The notes under the pieces were generated by a model. It was not told the origin of the DNA. It worked only from the letters and a program-made list of their open reading frames with translations, and made no database searches. The position numbers were made by a program, and so were the translations under genes. From a virus, in IMG/VR virus record IMGVR_UViG_3300020469_000171, positions 1 through 29,868 of that record: DNA of 29,868 nucleotides. One strand, 5' to 3'. Within the stretch, counting starts at the first letter, position 1. Each line of letters opens with the position of its first letter. Positions 18,993 through 27,546 of the stretch are shown here, piece by piece.

Positions 18993-21900
18993 ATGCCACA
19001 AAAGACTAACTTAAATATAAGTCCTTATTATGATGATTTTGATAAGGCAGATAACTTTTATAAGGTACTGTTTAAACCTGGATTTCCAGTTCAAGCAAGG
19101 GAGCTAACAAGTCTTCAATCAATATTGCAGAACCAATTAGAATCTTTTGGAAGTCATATCTTCAAAGAAGGCTCTATGGTTATACCTGGAGCAGTTACTT
19201 ATGATAGTACATATTTCTCAGTAAAAGTAAATCCAGACCATTTAGGAATTGACGTAACAATATATTTGGATGCACTAGTAAACAATAATAACGGAAAAGG
19301 TACTAAAGTTAGAGGACAAAACTCTCAAATAGTTGGTACTATTAAAAATTATATTTTACCACCAAATGAAGGTGTTGATGATATTACTCTTTTTGTAAAA
19401 TATAATGAATCTGGAACAAATTCAATAAGTGAAATGTTCCCTAGTGAAGAAATTTTAACACTTGAAGAAAACATTACTTATGGAAACACCACATTAAATG
19501 CTGGTGAAACCATTTTAACAGTATTAACAGAAGATCCTTCTAATATTGGATCTGCGGTTGGTATTGATCATGGTGTATATTTTATAAGGGGAACCTTTGT
19601 TGATGTTACTAAAGATGTTATCGTACTAGAACCATATTCCAATAAACCATCATATAGAGTTGGTCTTGAGATATCTGAAACTGTAATTAATGCAAATGAT
19701 GATGATTCTCTAAATGATAATGCTAAAGGATTCACTAACTATGCAGCACCAGGTGCAGATAGGTTTAAAATAAGTGTTAAATTAGCGAAAAAAGCACTTT
19801 TAGATTTTGAAGATACGAATTTTGTAGAATTAATTCGTGTTAGAGATGGTGAAATTAAGAAATTGCAAGATACTTCAGTATACTCTGAAATTAAGAAGTA
19901 TTTTGCCAAGAGAACATATGACGAATCTGGTAACTATGCAATACAACCATTCAGAGTTAATATTCAAAACTCTTTGAATGATGAAATCTCTTCAAATGGT
20001 TTATATGTAGAAGGACAGAAAACTGATGAGGGTAATGATCCTTCTGATGACCTAATGAATGTAAAACTTTCATCAGGAAAAGCATATGTTAGAGGATTTG
20101 ATATTGATGTTTATAATAAAGTTTTAGATGTAGAGAAACCAAGAGATACAAAAACAATAAAAACTGCATCTATTCCATTTAAAATGGGTAGTTTGGTAAA
20201 GATCAATAATGTAGAGGGTACTCCTTGGATTAATGTTGGTGGATCTACTGCCAATACTATTGCACTTCACAGTCAAAGAAAGGGTGCTTCTGCTAATCCA
20301 ACTGCAGGTTCTGGTGTTAAAGTTGGTGAAGCTCGTGTTTATGCATTTGCACTTTCTGGTGCAGAGTATAATGGAACTAGTTCAGAATGGGATCTTCATT
20401 TATATGATATCCAAACATATACTGTATTAAATATTTCTAATCCTGGAACTATTACAAGTACAGCTCCACTTTCTAGTCGTGTTAGAGGACTTAGTAGTGG
20501 TGCAATAGGATATGTTGCAAGTCATAATCCAGCAGAACTTATTCTATCTCAAACAACTGGATCATTTATTCAAGGCGAAAAGTTAATATTTAATGAAGAG
20601 ATAAAATCAACTAATTGTTCTGTAATTACTATTATTGCATATACAACAGATGATATTAAATCAGTATTCCAAGATTTCAACGGATTAACTGGTCTTACTA
20701 ATACTGGTGATTTTAGTGCAGATGCTGTTTTATATGATAGAACATTACCCAATTTTTCATTAGTTGACCCATTAACAGTAACTGGTGCTTCTAACGGTAA
20801 TAGTGCAACAGCACAATCTCCTAGAAGAAGATTCTCAGGACAAGTCGGAGTAAAAACAGATACTATTGTAGGATATTCTACAGATTTTGGTCTTCAGACT
20901 TATAACAGAGTTACTTCCATATCTGGAGACGGATCAAGCATGGGATTAGCACCTATTACTAACATTGCTGATGTTAATAGTGGTGAAATTATTGCAGGAT
21001 TAACTACATCAAATATATTCAGAATCAAGCGTCCAAAGGTTCTTAATCTTGCTACTTCTGGTTTATACAGTAGATTACCTAAGAAGAATGTTTCTTCTGT
21101 TGATTTATCAAATTCAACTCTACTTATTAATCGTCAGGTAGCAGAAAGAGAAACATCTGCAAATGGCACATTATCTTTCAGTACTAATGCAGCGTTAGAA
21201 GGAACCACAGGTAGTGGTGCAGCATTTGTTTCTTCTGGTATAGGTAGTGCTTTCTTTGAATCATTTGATGAAGAAAGATATTCTATTCATTATGAAGATG
21301 GATCCACAGAACCTTTAAGTTCAGATCAAGTTTCTATAACAAATAATGGTAATGATATTGCATTTAGTGGATTATCTGCAAATACTAAGTGTATTGTAAA
21401 TGTAACTTTGAAGAAAGTTGGATTAAAAACAAGATCAAAGGATTATGTTAGAAGTGAAAAACTAGATATAACAAGACAAGTAGGAGTATCCACTAATAAT
21501 GGTCTTGCTTCAAGTAAATATTATGGATTAAGAGTTGAAGATCAGGAAATATCATTAAACTTACCTGATGTTGTTAAGGTTCATGCAATATATGAATCAA
21601 AAGATACTAATACACCTTCACTTGATAAATTGACATTTGTTTCTGGTTTAGGATTAGATACAAATACTGTTGTTGGTGAAAAATTCATAGGTAAGAGCAG
21701 TAGAGCAATTGGTCAGATTATTAATAGAGTATCCGCAACTGAAATTGAGTATGTATATTTGAACGATAATACATTCTCTAAAGGAGAAACTATTACATTT
21801 AAAGAATCTAATATTCAAACCAATCTACAGGGTATAACAAACGGTAATTACACAGACAGAACTTCAAATTATACTTTAGATAAAGGTCATAAGAAGCAAT

Positions 21901-24900
21901 ATAGTGATTATTCCAAGATTGTTAGAAAGAGAAATTCTTCTCCACCAACAAATAGATTATTAATTATCTTTGATTATTATAAAACACAAAGTGCAGAGAG
22001 TGCAGATTTATTTACTGCAAATTCTTATAATAAGGATAGGTATACAAAGGATGTTCCCCACATATCTTTAGATAGAGGAACTGATATCTTAGACTTCAGA
22101 CCTAGAGTTAATCCATTTGATCCAGCAACCACAACTAATAAATCACCATTTGATTTCTCTGCTAGAACATTTGAATCAATATCTAAGTATGTTGTTGCAC
22201 CAAATGAGAGTTCTATTATTGGATATACTTATTACTTACCTAGAGTAGACAAGTTAGTTATTGATAAATTTGGAGAGGTAAAACTAATTAAGGGTGTTTC
22301 TGCAGATAATCCTGCACCACCTACTGAATTGGGACCTTCTATGGAAGTAGCAGAAATATCACTTCCTCCTTATTTGTATGATCCAGTAAAAGGTCCAAAG
22401 ATCAGATTATACGATAATAGAAGATTTACCATGAGAGATATTGGTAAAATTGAAAAGAGAGTTTCTAATTTAGAAGTAATGACTTCTCTTACTGCTCTCG
22501 AATTAGATACTAAATCTTTACAAGTAACTGATGCTGATGGATTAAACAGATTCAAAACTGGATTTGTAGCGAATGATTTTAAAGATAGAAACTTTATCAA
22601 CTTCAATAGAACACAAGGTTCTAGATGTGATGTTGATGTTGTTAACAAAGAATTAATTAGTGCTGTAGATTTCTGGTCATTAAAGGCAGATTTGGCATTT
22701 GATCCTTCTATAGATGCAAATACTGTAGATAGAAGTGCGAACTTAAAACTACTTGATGAGAATTGCCAAAAAACTGGAGATTTAATTACATTAAAATATG
22801 ATGAAGTTGCTAGTGAACTTAAGAATCTTCAAGCAACTCAAGTCGAAAATATTAACCCATTTAACGTTATTGTTTTTGCTGGTAGTGTTATTTTAGATCC
22901 ACCATCAGATAACTGGACTAGAACAATTTATATTGATGATTATAGAACAGAGTCTAGTGGAGCAACTTGGGCAGAGCAAGCAAATATTGTTTCTGATACA
23001 ACCACAGTTGATACTGATGTTGATGTAAGTGAAAGTGAAGTTGAAACAGATCAGGATATATTTGAAGGTAATCATAGAGATATTACTACTACAACAACTA
23101 CTACAACAACTCGTGCTGTAGAAACCTCGTTCACTAACACACTTGAATCTCTTAGAGAGTTTGATTATGTTGAAAGTGTTAAGATTAGTGGTGTAACGGA
23201 TCCATTTATGCGTTCTAGGAACGTTGCTTTTAATGGAAATGGATTAAAACCATTTACTAAACATTATCATTATCTTGATAGTGGAATTCCTGATGTGTTT
23301 CCAAAAGTAACTCAAATTGAAATGACATCTGGTACATTTTTAGTATATGAAAATGCTTTAATCTTTAAAAATGGTAAGGAAATAGGTAAAGTTAGAATAA
23401 TGGCTCCCGAACATAAGTATGGTGATGCAAGTTCAGTTGCAGTACCTATGGGAGAACCAAGTGGAATTAATGTACTGAATGGAAGTGTAGAAACCTATCA
23501 AGTTGATATATTTGATAGATCAAGACCTGCTCCATCTGATGCATATTCATCAACATCAAACTTATTTAATATTGACGTTGATGGGTTAGCAAATAATGAA
23601 GGTTACTATGGTTATGTAACAGAGGGTTGTGATATTGTAGGTGAATCTACTGGTGCGACTGCAACAGTAACAAACGCATCATTAATGTCAGATAACTGGG
23701 GTGATATTTTAGGTGCATTCTTCTTTAGAAATGCAAATGCAACACCACAACCACCAGTATTATTCTATAGTGGAACTAAGACATTTAAATTAACTGCTAC
23801 TACACCAGGAACAGTAACTCTACCAGGAAGCACTGCTCTTGCTAGTGATGCGACAGGAACTTATCATGCAACAGGAACGATTCTAACACAACAAACATCA
23901 ACAGTTGGTGTTAGAAATCCACCCGAACCTGCACAAAGACCTAATGAAGTATCGTTCACTACAAAGCAGAATAGTACATCAGAAACTGAAAGAATAGAAG
24001 CTCCTTACAGGGATCCTCTAGCACAATCTTTCAGAGTTGATGAAACTGGTATGTTCTTAACTTCTGTTGATGTTTACTTTGCAAGTAAGGATCCAGCAGC
24101 TAAAGTATTCGTTGAGATTAGAGATGTTGAATTAGGAACACCAACCAATTTCCTCGTTCAGGATTATGCACAGGTTTCATTAAATCCAGGAGATATTGAA
24201 ACATCTACTGATGCATCTATAGCAACAAATATTAAATTCCCATCACCAGTTTTCTTAGAAGGTGGTAAGGAATATGCATTAGTATTCTTATCTCCAGCAT
24301 CTGATCTATATGAGATGTGGGTTTCAACTATGGGTCAGAAGACTGTTAAAACTGCAAATCTACCTGATGTTGAGTCTGCTGTTTGCACCAAGCAATATAT
24401 TGGTGGTAGTTTGTTCAAATCTCAAAACGGTACAATTTGGACTCCAAGTCAATACCAAGATTTAACATTCCAGTTGTATAAAGCATCATTTGTTGAATCT
24501 GGTACAGTTACATTCTATAACAGTCCAATTGAAGCAGGTAATGAAAATACTCAAGTATTACCAGATAATCCAATCAGAACTTTACCTAGAAAATTAAAAG
24601 TTAAAGTTACTGGTCTTGCTGCTGCAGTTGCTCCTGTTGGTAGAAAACTCAGTACTGGTGCTCCTGGAGATGAAGAAGATGGAAGCATTACTGGTGTAAT
24701 TGAAAATGTATTTGCTCCTATTGATACTGGTACACAACCAGAGATAGTTTCTGGTGGTAAAGCATATCAATTTACTAACCAAACTCCTAGTGGTGATGAC
24801 TTTGTTGCCAACACTATTCCAGTTAAATCAATAAGTGGAGATGGTGCTGGTGCAACTGCATCTATCACTATAGATGGCACTACTGGAGCAGTTAAATTAA

Positions 24901-26510
24901 TTGAAAATATAACTGCTGGTAGCAGATTTGCTCTTGGTGACGTTATTACTATCGATAATAGTAATGCTTTAGTTGCAAGAGGTGCTGGTGCTAAGTTTGC
25001 AATTAAAGTAATCGATACAACTTTAGATACAGTTCATCTAACAGATGTTCAAGGAGAAGTATTCAAGCAAGGTTCAAACCTTATTCACTATAATACTTTA
25101 AATGATACTAGAACACAAGCAACAGGTGCAACTGTAAGTGCAGATTCTGAAGTTCTTAGTGATATTAATACAGGTAATGTTTTTGAAGTTGTACAGTACA
25201 ATCACGCACATCATGGTGCAAATAATGCGGTTAAACTTCAAGCAATAGAACCTGATTCTTTAGCAACTCAAACAACTGCAGACCTAGCATTAGGTGGAAC
25301 ATTAGTATCAGTTGCTTCTACTTCACCATTTATCAATTTTGCTGGTATCAGAACAGATAGGGGTGATGCTTTAATAGAAAGTGAAATTGTTTCTTATGTT
25401 GTTGGAACTGGTCAATTAACACTCGATAGTAGAGGTATTGGCGAATCTGTTGCAATAGCACATAGCACAGGAGTTTCTATTCAACCATATCAAATAAATG
25501 GATTCCCATTAGTTGGTATTAATAGTACTATAAATGTTCCATCTAATACTACATTAAGAAGTGAGTCAAATATTGATAATTACTTCTTAGAAATTGATAG
25601 AGGAACAGGTCCTAGAGGTACTAATGTTGCTGATAATAAAACACTATTATGCTTTACTAGCGAAAAAGCTGTAGGTGGTAAGACTGTAAAAGTATCTCAG
25701 AATCATCAGTTCAGTACTTTATCTCCACAGTTTAATGTGATCACTCCTGGTAAGGGAACTTTTGTTAATACAGCAGTTAGAACTGTTAGTGGTACTAGTG
25801 CTGGTGGATCTGAAGTATCCTTTATAGATCAAGGATTTGAACCAACTATACTGAATGAAACTACATTCTTCCCAACACCAAGATTAGTAGCATCTAAAAC
25901 TAATGAATCACTTAGGTTACAAACTTTACCTAAGAATAAATCGTTAGCATTAAAGGTTGATTTCAAATCAACAGATAAGAATCTATCTCCAGTATTAGAT
26001 TCAAAATATGCTACTTTTGTTTTAGGTAGAAATAAGATTAATGCTCCAGTATTAGATTATATTACTGATGTAAGATCAAATTCATTAGAAAATGATCCAC
26101 ACGGTTCAATATTCGTATCTAAGAGAGTTAATTTGAAGCAACCAGCAAGCTCATTAAAAGTATTTGTTGCAGCTAACGCTCAACCAGAAGCAGACTTTAG
26201 AGTATTCTATAGATTATTCAGTGCTGATTCTAGTGAGGTTTCTCAAACATATAGAGCCTTCCCTGGTTATAAGAACCTAATTGATACTGATGGTGATGGT
26301 TTTGGTGATGATATTATTGATCTTGGATTAAATGATGGTAGAGCAGATGCTCAAGTGAAGAAGAATGGACAAAATGATTTCTCAGAATATCAGTTTAGTA
26401 TAAATGATTTGGAACAGTTTGATGGATTTGTAATTAAAATAGTGATGTCATCAACAAACGAATGTGTTCCAGTTAGATTAAAAGACTTTAGAGCAATTGC
26501 ATTAGCGTAA
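18993..26510 (+). CDS. 2505-aa DUF4815-type baseplate/fibre structural protein
   Basis: This very large virion protein lies directly after gp8, in the place of T4 gp9-gp12. The N terminus (SPYYDDFDKADNFYKVLFKP, PVQARELTSLQSILQNQLE, FKEGSMVIPG; residues 8-65) is the start of the DUF4815 family as I know it from T4-like cyanophages. Conserved blocks recur at about 966-1040 (QYSDYSKIVRKR…LDFRPRVNPFD) and 1124-1200 (LPPYLYDP, DNRRFTMRDIGKIEKRVSNLE), the latter a likely coiled helix. Then come an acidic stretch and nine consecutive threonines (about 1365-1373), a jelly-roll-like block (DPLAQSFRVDE…YALVFLSPAS, 1674-1785), GSGY- and 'EIVSY'-type modules (about 1940-2180), and a DTDGDGFGDD calcium-loop-like motif at 2431-2440. 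There is no signal peptide. It probably forms peripheral baseplate or fibre; the exact role is not known. Confidence 0.8.
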   Translation: MPQKTNLNISPYYDDFDKADNFYKVLFKPGFPVQARELTSLQSILQNQLESFGSHIFKEGSMVIPGAVTYDSTYFSVKVNPDHLGIDVTIYLDALVNNNNGKGTKVRGQNSQIVGTIKNYILPPNEGVDDITLFVKYNESGTNSISEMFPSEEILTLEENITYGNTTLNAGETILTVLTEDPSNIGSAVGIDHGVYFIRGTFVDVTKDVIVLEPYSNKPSYRVGLEISETVINANDDDSLNDNAKGFTNYAAPGADRFKISVKLAKKALLDFEDTNFVELIRVRDGEIKKLQDTSVYSEIKKYFAKRTYDESGNYAIQPFRVNIQNSLNDEISSNGLYVEGQKTDEGNDPSDDLMNVKLSSGKAYVRGFDIDVYNKVLDVEKPRDTKTIKTASIPFKMGSLVKINNVEGTPWINVGGSTANTIALHSQRKGASANPTAGSGVKVGEARVYAFALSGAEYNGTSSEWDLHLYDIQTYTVLNISNPGTITSTAPLSSRVRGLSSGAIGYVASHNPAELILSQTTGSFIQGEKLIFNEEIKSTNCSVITIIAYTTDDIKSVFQDFNGLTGLTNTGDFSADAVLYDRTLPNFSLVDPLTVTGASNGNSATAQSPRRRFSGQVGVKTDTIVGYSTDFGLQTYNRVTSISGDGSSMGLAPITNIADVNSGEIIAGLTTSNIFRIKRPKVLNLATSGLYSRLPKKNVSSVDLSNSTLLINRQVAERETSANGTLSFSTNAALEGTTGSGAAFVSSGIGSAFFESFDEERYSIHYEDGSTEPLSSDQVSITNNGNDIAFSGLSANTKCIVNVTLKKVGLKTRSKDYVRSEKLDITRQVGVSTNNGLASSKYYGLRVEDQEISLNLPDVVKVHAIYESKDTNTPSLDKLTFVSGLGLDTNTVVGEKFIGKSSRAIGQIINRVSATEIEYVYLNDNTFSKGETITFKESNIQTNLQGITNGNYTDRTSNYTLDKGHKKQYSDYSKIVRKRNSSPPTNRLLIIFDYYKTQSAESADLFTANSYNKDRYTKDVPHISLDRGTDILDFRPRVNPFDPATTTNKSPFDFSARTFESISKYVVAPNESSIIGYTYYLPRVDKLVIDKFGEVKLIKGVSADNPAPPTELGPSMEVAEISLPPYLYDPVKGPKIRLYDNRRFTMRDIGKIEKRVSNLEVMTSLTALELDTKSLQVTDADGLNRFKTGFVANDFKDRNFINFNRTQGSRCDVDVVNKELISAVDFWSLKADLAFDPSIDANTVDRSANLKLLDENCQKTGDLITLKYDEVASELKNLQATQVENINPFNVIVFAGSVILDPPSDNWTRTIYIDDYRTESSGATWAEQANIVSDTTTVDTDVDVSESEVETDQDIFEGNHRDITTTTTTTTTRAVETSFTNTLESLREFDYVESVKISGVTDPFMRSRNVAFNGNGLKPFTKHYHYLDSGIPDVFPKVTQIEMTSGTFLVYENALIFKNGKEIGKVRIMAPEHKYGDASSVAVPMGEPSGINVLNGSVETYQVDIFDRSRPAPSDAYSSTSNLFNIDVDGLANNEGYYGYVTEGCDIVGESTGATATVTNASLMSDNWGDILGAFFFRNANATPQPPVLFYSGTKTFKLTATTPGTVTLPGSTALASDATGTYHATGTILTQQTSTVGVRNPPEPAQRPNEVSFTTKQNSTSETERIEAPYRDPLAQSFRVDETGMFLTSVDVYFASKDPAAKVFVEIRDVELGTPTNFLVQDYAQVSLNPGDIETSTDASIATNIKFPSPVFLEGGKEYALVFLSPASDLYEMWVSTMGQKTVKTANLPDVESAVCTKQYIGGSLFKSQNGTIWTPSQYQDLTFQLYKASFVESGTVTFYNSPIEAGNENTQVLPDNPIRTLPRKLKVKVTGLAAAVAPVGRKLSTGAPGDEEDGSITGVIENVFAPIDTGTQPEIVSGGKAYQFTNQTPSGDDFVANTIPVKSISGDGAGATASITIDGTTGAVKLIENITAGSRFALGDVITIDNSNALVARGAGAKFAIKVIDTTLDTVHLTDVQGEVFKQGSNLIHYNTLNDTRTQATGATVSADSEVLSDINTGNVFEVVQYNHAHHGANNAVKLQAIEPDSLATQTTADLALGGTLVSVASTSPFINFAGIRTDRGDALIESEIVSYVVGTGQLTLDSRGIGESVAIAHSTGVSIQPYQINGFPLVGINSTINVPSNTTLRSESNIDNYFLEIDRGTGPRGTNVADNKTLLCFTSEKAVGGKTVKVSQNHQFSTLSPQFNVITPGKGTFVNTAVRTVSGTSAGGSEVSFIDQGFEPTILNETTFFPTPRLVASKTNESLRLQTLPKNKSLALKVDFKSTDKNLSPVLDSKYATFVLGRNKINAPVLDYITDVRSNSLENDPHGSIFVSKRVNLKQPASSLKVFVAANAQPEADFRVFYRLFSADSSEVSQTYRAFPGYKNLIDTDGDGFGDDIIDLGLNDGRADAQVKKNGQNDFSEYQFSINDLEQFDGFVIKIVMSSTNECVPVRLKDFRAIALA

Positions 26511-27013
26511 TGAAAACTTTCCAAGAATTCCAACAACTATGTGAAGGTGGTCTAGCAAGACAATTAAGTAATGCTAGAACTAAAGATACTGGTCACATCT
26601 CTGCGGATCGTGGTGATGATGAGGATGAAAATCGCAAAAAGAGAAAAGGTCTTGAGGGTAAGTTGGAGAAAAAAGGTATCGGTTATCGTAAGACAACTGG
26701 TAGATATCAATATGATGATGGTGTTGAAGGTAAGGAAGTATCTTACTCTGTTACCAAACCCAAAAATATGTCAAGACGTAAGTTTGGTAAAACTATAAGA
26801 AGACTTGGTCGTGAATCAGATCAGGAATCTGTGATCACTAAGAAACCAGGTAAAAAGGCAACATTACATTATACTGATAAAAGTAAAAAGAAATCTGAAG
26901 GATTAGGACAAGAAAAGGTAGGTCCAAATAAGTATGGTGAAACTGGTGAGAAACGTCAAAGAGGCAATAAGTTAAAAGATAAAAAGGATGATAGGAGTAT
27001 GCATTACGCATAG
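26510..27013 (+). CDS. basic 167-aa protein with a T4-type capsid-targeting N terminus (candidate internal head protein)
   Basis: The ATG overlaps the preceding TAA (TAATG), so translation is coupled to the 2505-aa gene. The N terminus MKTFQEFQQLCE|GG resembles the capsid-targeting sequence of T4 internal proteins (MKTYQEFIAE|A). L10-C11-E12 followed by G13 fits the gp21 prohead-protease rule (I/L)xE|(A/G/S). The remaining chain is strongly lysine- and arginine-rich, with an acidic DRGDDEDEN patch near 33-41. It has a compact conserved-looking core, RRKFGKTIRRLGRESDQESV, near residues 88-107, and LHYTDKSKKK near 118-127; T4 internal proteins are also small and basic. I infer packaging into the head and ejection with the DNA. 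It could instead be an uncharacterised assembly protein; the gene lies among tail genes, not next to the head genes. Confidence 0.7.
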   Translation: MKTFQEFQQLCEGGLARQLSNARTKDTGHISADRGDDEDENRKKRKGLEGKLEKKGIGYRKTTGRYQYDDGVEGKEVSYSVTKPKNMSRRKFGKTIRRLGRESDQESVITKKPGKKATLHYTDKSKKKSEGLGQEKVGPNKYGETGEKRQRGNKLKDKKDDRSMHYA

Positions 27014-27021
27014 ATCACTAA

Positions 27022-27048
27022 ATACCTATAAGTATTACTTATAGGTAT
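27022..27048 (+). repeat. perfect 13-bp inverted repeat; possible terminator or translational hairpin
   Basis: Arms 27022-27034 (ATACCTATAAGTA) and 27036-27048 (TACTTATAGGTAT) are fully complementary around a single central base; a real hairpin would open a few central pairs. It begins 9 nt after the 26510 gene's stop and ends 3 nt before the next gene's TTG. Only a weak T run (ATATTTTG) follows, so it is not a textbook intrinsic terminator. The right arm contains the TAGG that is the best Shine-Dalgarno candidate for the TTG, so folding would hide it. Roles as a terminator, mRNA-end stabiliser or translational switch all remain possible. Confidence 0.75.
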
Positions 27049-27051
27049 ATT

Positions 27052-27318
27052 TTGAAGACTTTAAAAGAATTTCTAAATGAATCTGCTAATGCTATAAAAT
27101 CTTTAGGTGCTAGTGGATGGGCAACTAAACTTGTAGGTAAAGGTGGATATAATGATGATAATGGAACTTGGTTTTTTAAACAGAAAAGAGAATTGTTTAA
27201 AAAATCAAAAATAAAGAAAATGAATGGAAATGATAAATCTAAATATGACAAGTATAACAATCCAGAAAAACCATCCGAAACGGATTTGATTAACGGACTA
27301 CCCATTAAAAAGGCATGA
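27052..27318 (+). CDS. 88-aa basic protein with TTG start and capsid-targeting-like N terminus
   Basis: The start is a TTG. The frame is closed by a TAA just upstream (27019-27021), no ATG is available near the front, and only TTG gives MKTLKEFLNE|S. That sequence matches the ten-residue capsid-targeting peptide of T4 internal proteins (MKTYQEFIAE|A) and the gp21 cleavage rule, with L8-N9-E10 followed by S11. It also parallels the MKTFQEF start of the preceding gene. The predicted mature chain is lysine-rich (KQKRELFKKSKIKKM near 43-57) and contains GASGWATKLVGKGGY near 18-32. It has no membrane segment. The ATGA at 27315-27318 overlaps the next start. An internal head protein is the preferred inference; its activity in the host is unknown. 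Confidence 0.65.
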   Translation: MKTLKEFLNESANAIKSLGASGWATKLVGKGGYNDDNGTWFFKQKRELFKKSKIKKMNGNDKSKYDKYNNPEKPSETDLINGLPIKKA

Positions 27319-27518
27319 TACCAGTTGAAGGACATAAAAACTTATTTCGTGATCCAGAAACGGGTGCGATTTTAAATTACGATTCTAATTCATATTCTCA
27401 ACATATTTCCAAAAGGAATAAAAAACTTGATGAGAAAGCAGAACTGGATGAAATGAAAAAAGATATTGATGAGATTAAATCTTTACTCAAAGAGTTAGCT
27501 AATCGTAAACATAAATAA
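27315..27518 (+). CDS. 67-aa conserved-looking hypothetical protein with C-terminal coiled coil
   Basis: The gene overlaps its predecessor by ATGA and has an AAAAGG purine run a few bases before the ATG, so it is translationally coupled. The first half reads LFRDPETGAILNYDSNSY (residues 10-27), a short 'RDPETGAI' motif that I associate with small uncharacterised T4-like cyanophage proteins. The second half (about 33-67) is charged with heptad spacing (ELDEMKKDIDEIKSLLKEL), predicting a coiled coil. It lacks the MKTxxEF start of its two neighbours, so it is not an obvious capsid-targeted protein. The last codons overlap the CATAAATA promoter at 27510. Function is unknown; a virion structural or chaperone role is possible. 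Confidence 0.7.
   Translation: MIPVEGHKNLFRDPETGAILNYDSNSYSQHISKRNKKLDEKAELDEMKKDIDEIKSLLKELANRKHK
27510..27517 (+). promoter_or_regulatory. T4-type late promoter CATAAATA before the fibre genes
   Basis: CATAAATA fits the NATAAATA late consensus and lies 29 nt upstream of the 27547 ATG, about the same spacing as the two other late promoters in the window. It overlaps the last codons (CAT AAA TAA) of the 67-aa gene, so part of the match is coding sequence. A partial ATAAAT at 27543-27548 overlaps the next start codon and is less likely to be functional. Confidence 0.65.
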
Positions 27519-27546
27519 TAGATAGATTCTTGAATTGCTTACATAA

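Noticed and set aside
26571-26798. Overlapping +1-frame ORF inside the 167-aa gene
   Set aside because: It has no separate ribosome-binding site or recognisable motif, and the longer frame carries the conserved features and the coupled TAATG start.
27039-27335. Minus-strand 98-codon ORF opposite the 27052 gene
   Set aside because: It mirrors the TTG-started gene, whose N terminus matches its neighbour and the T4 internal-protein leader. The rest of the window has no minus-strand gene.
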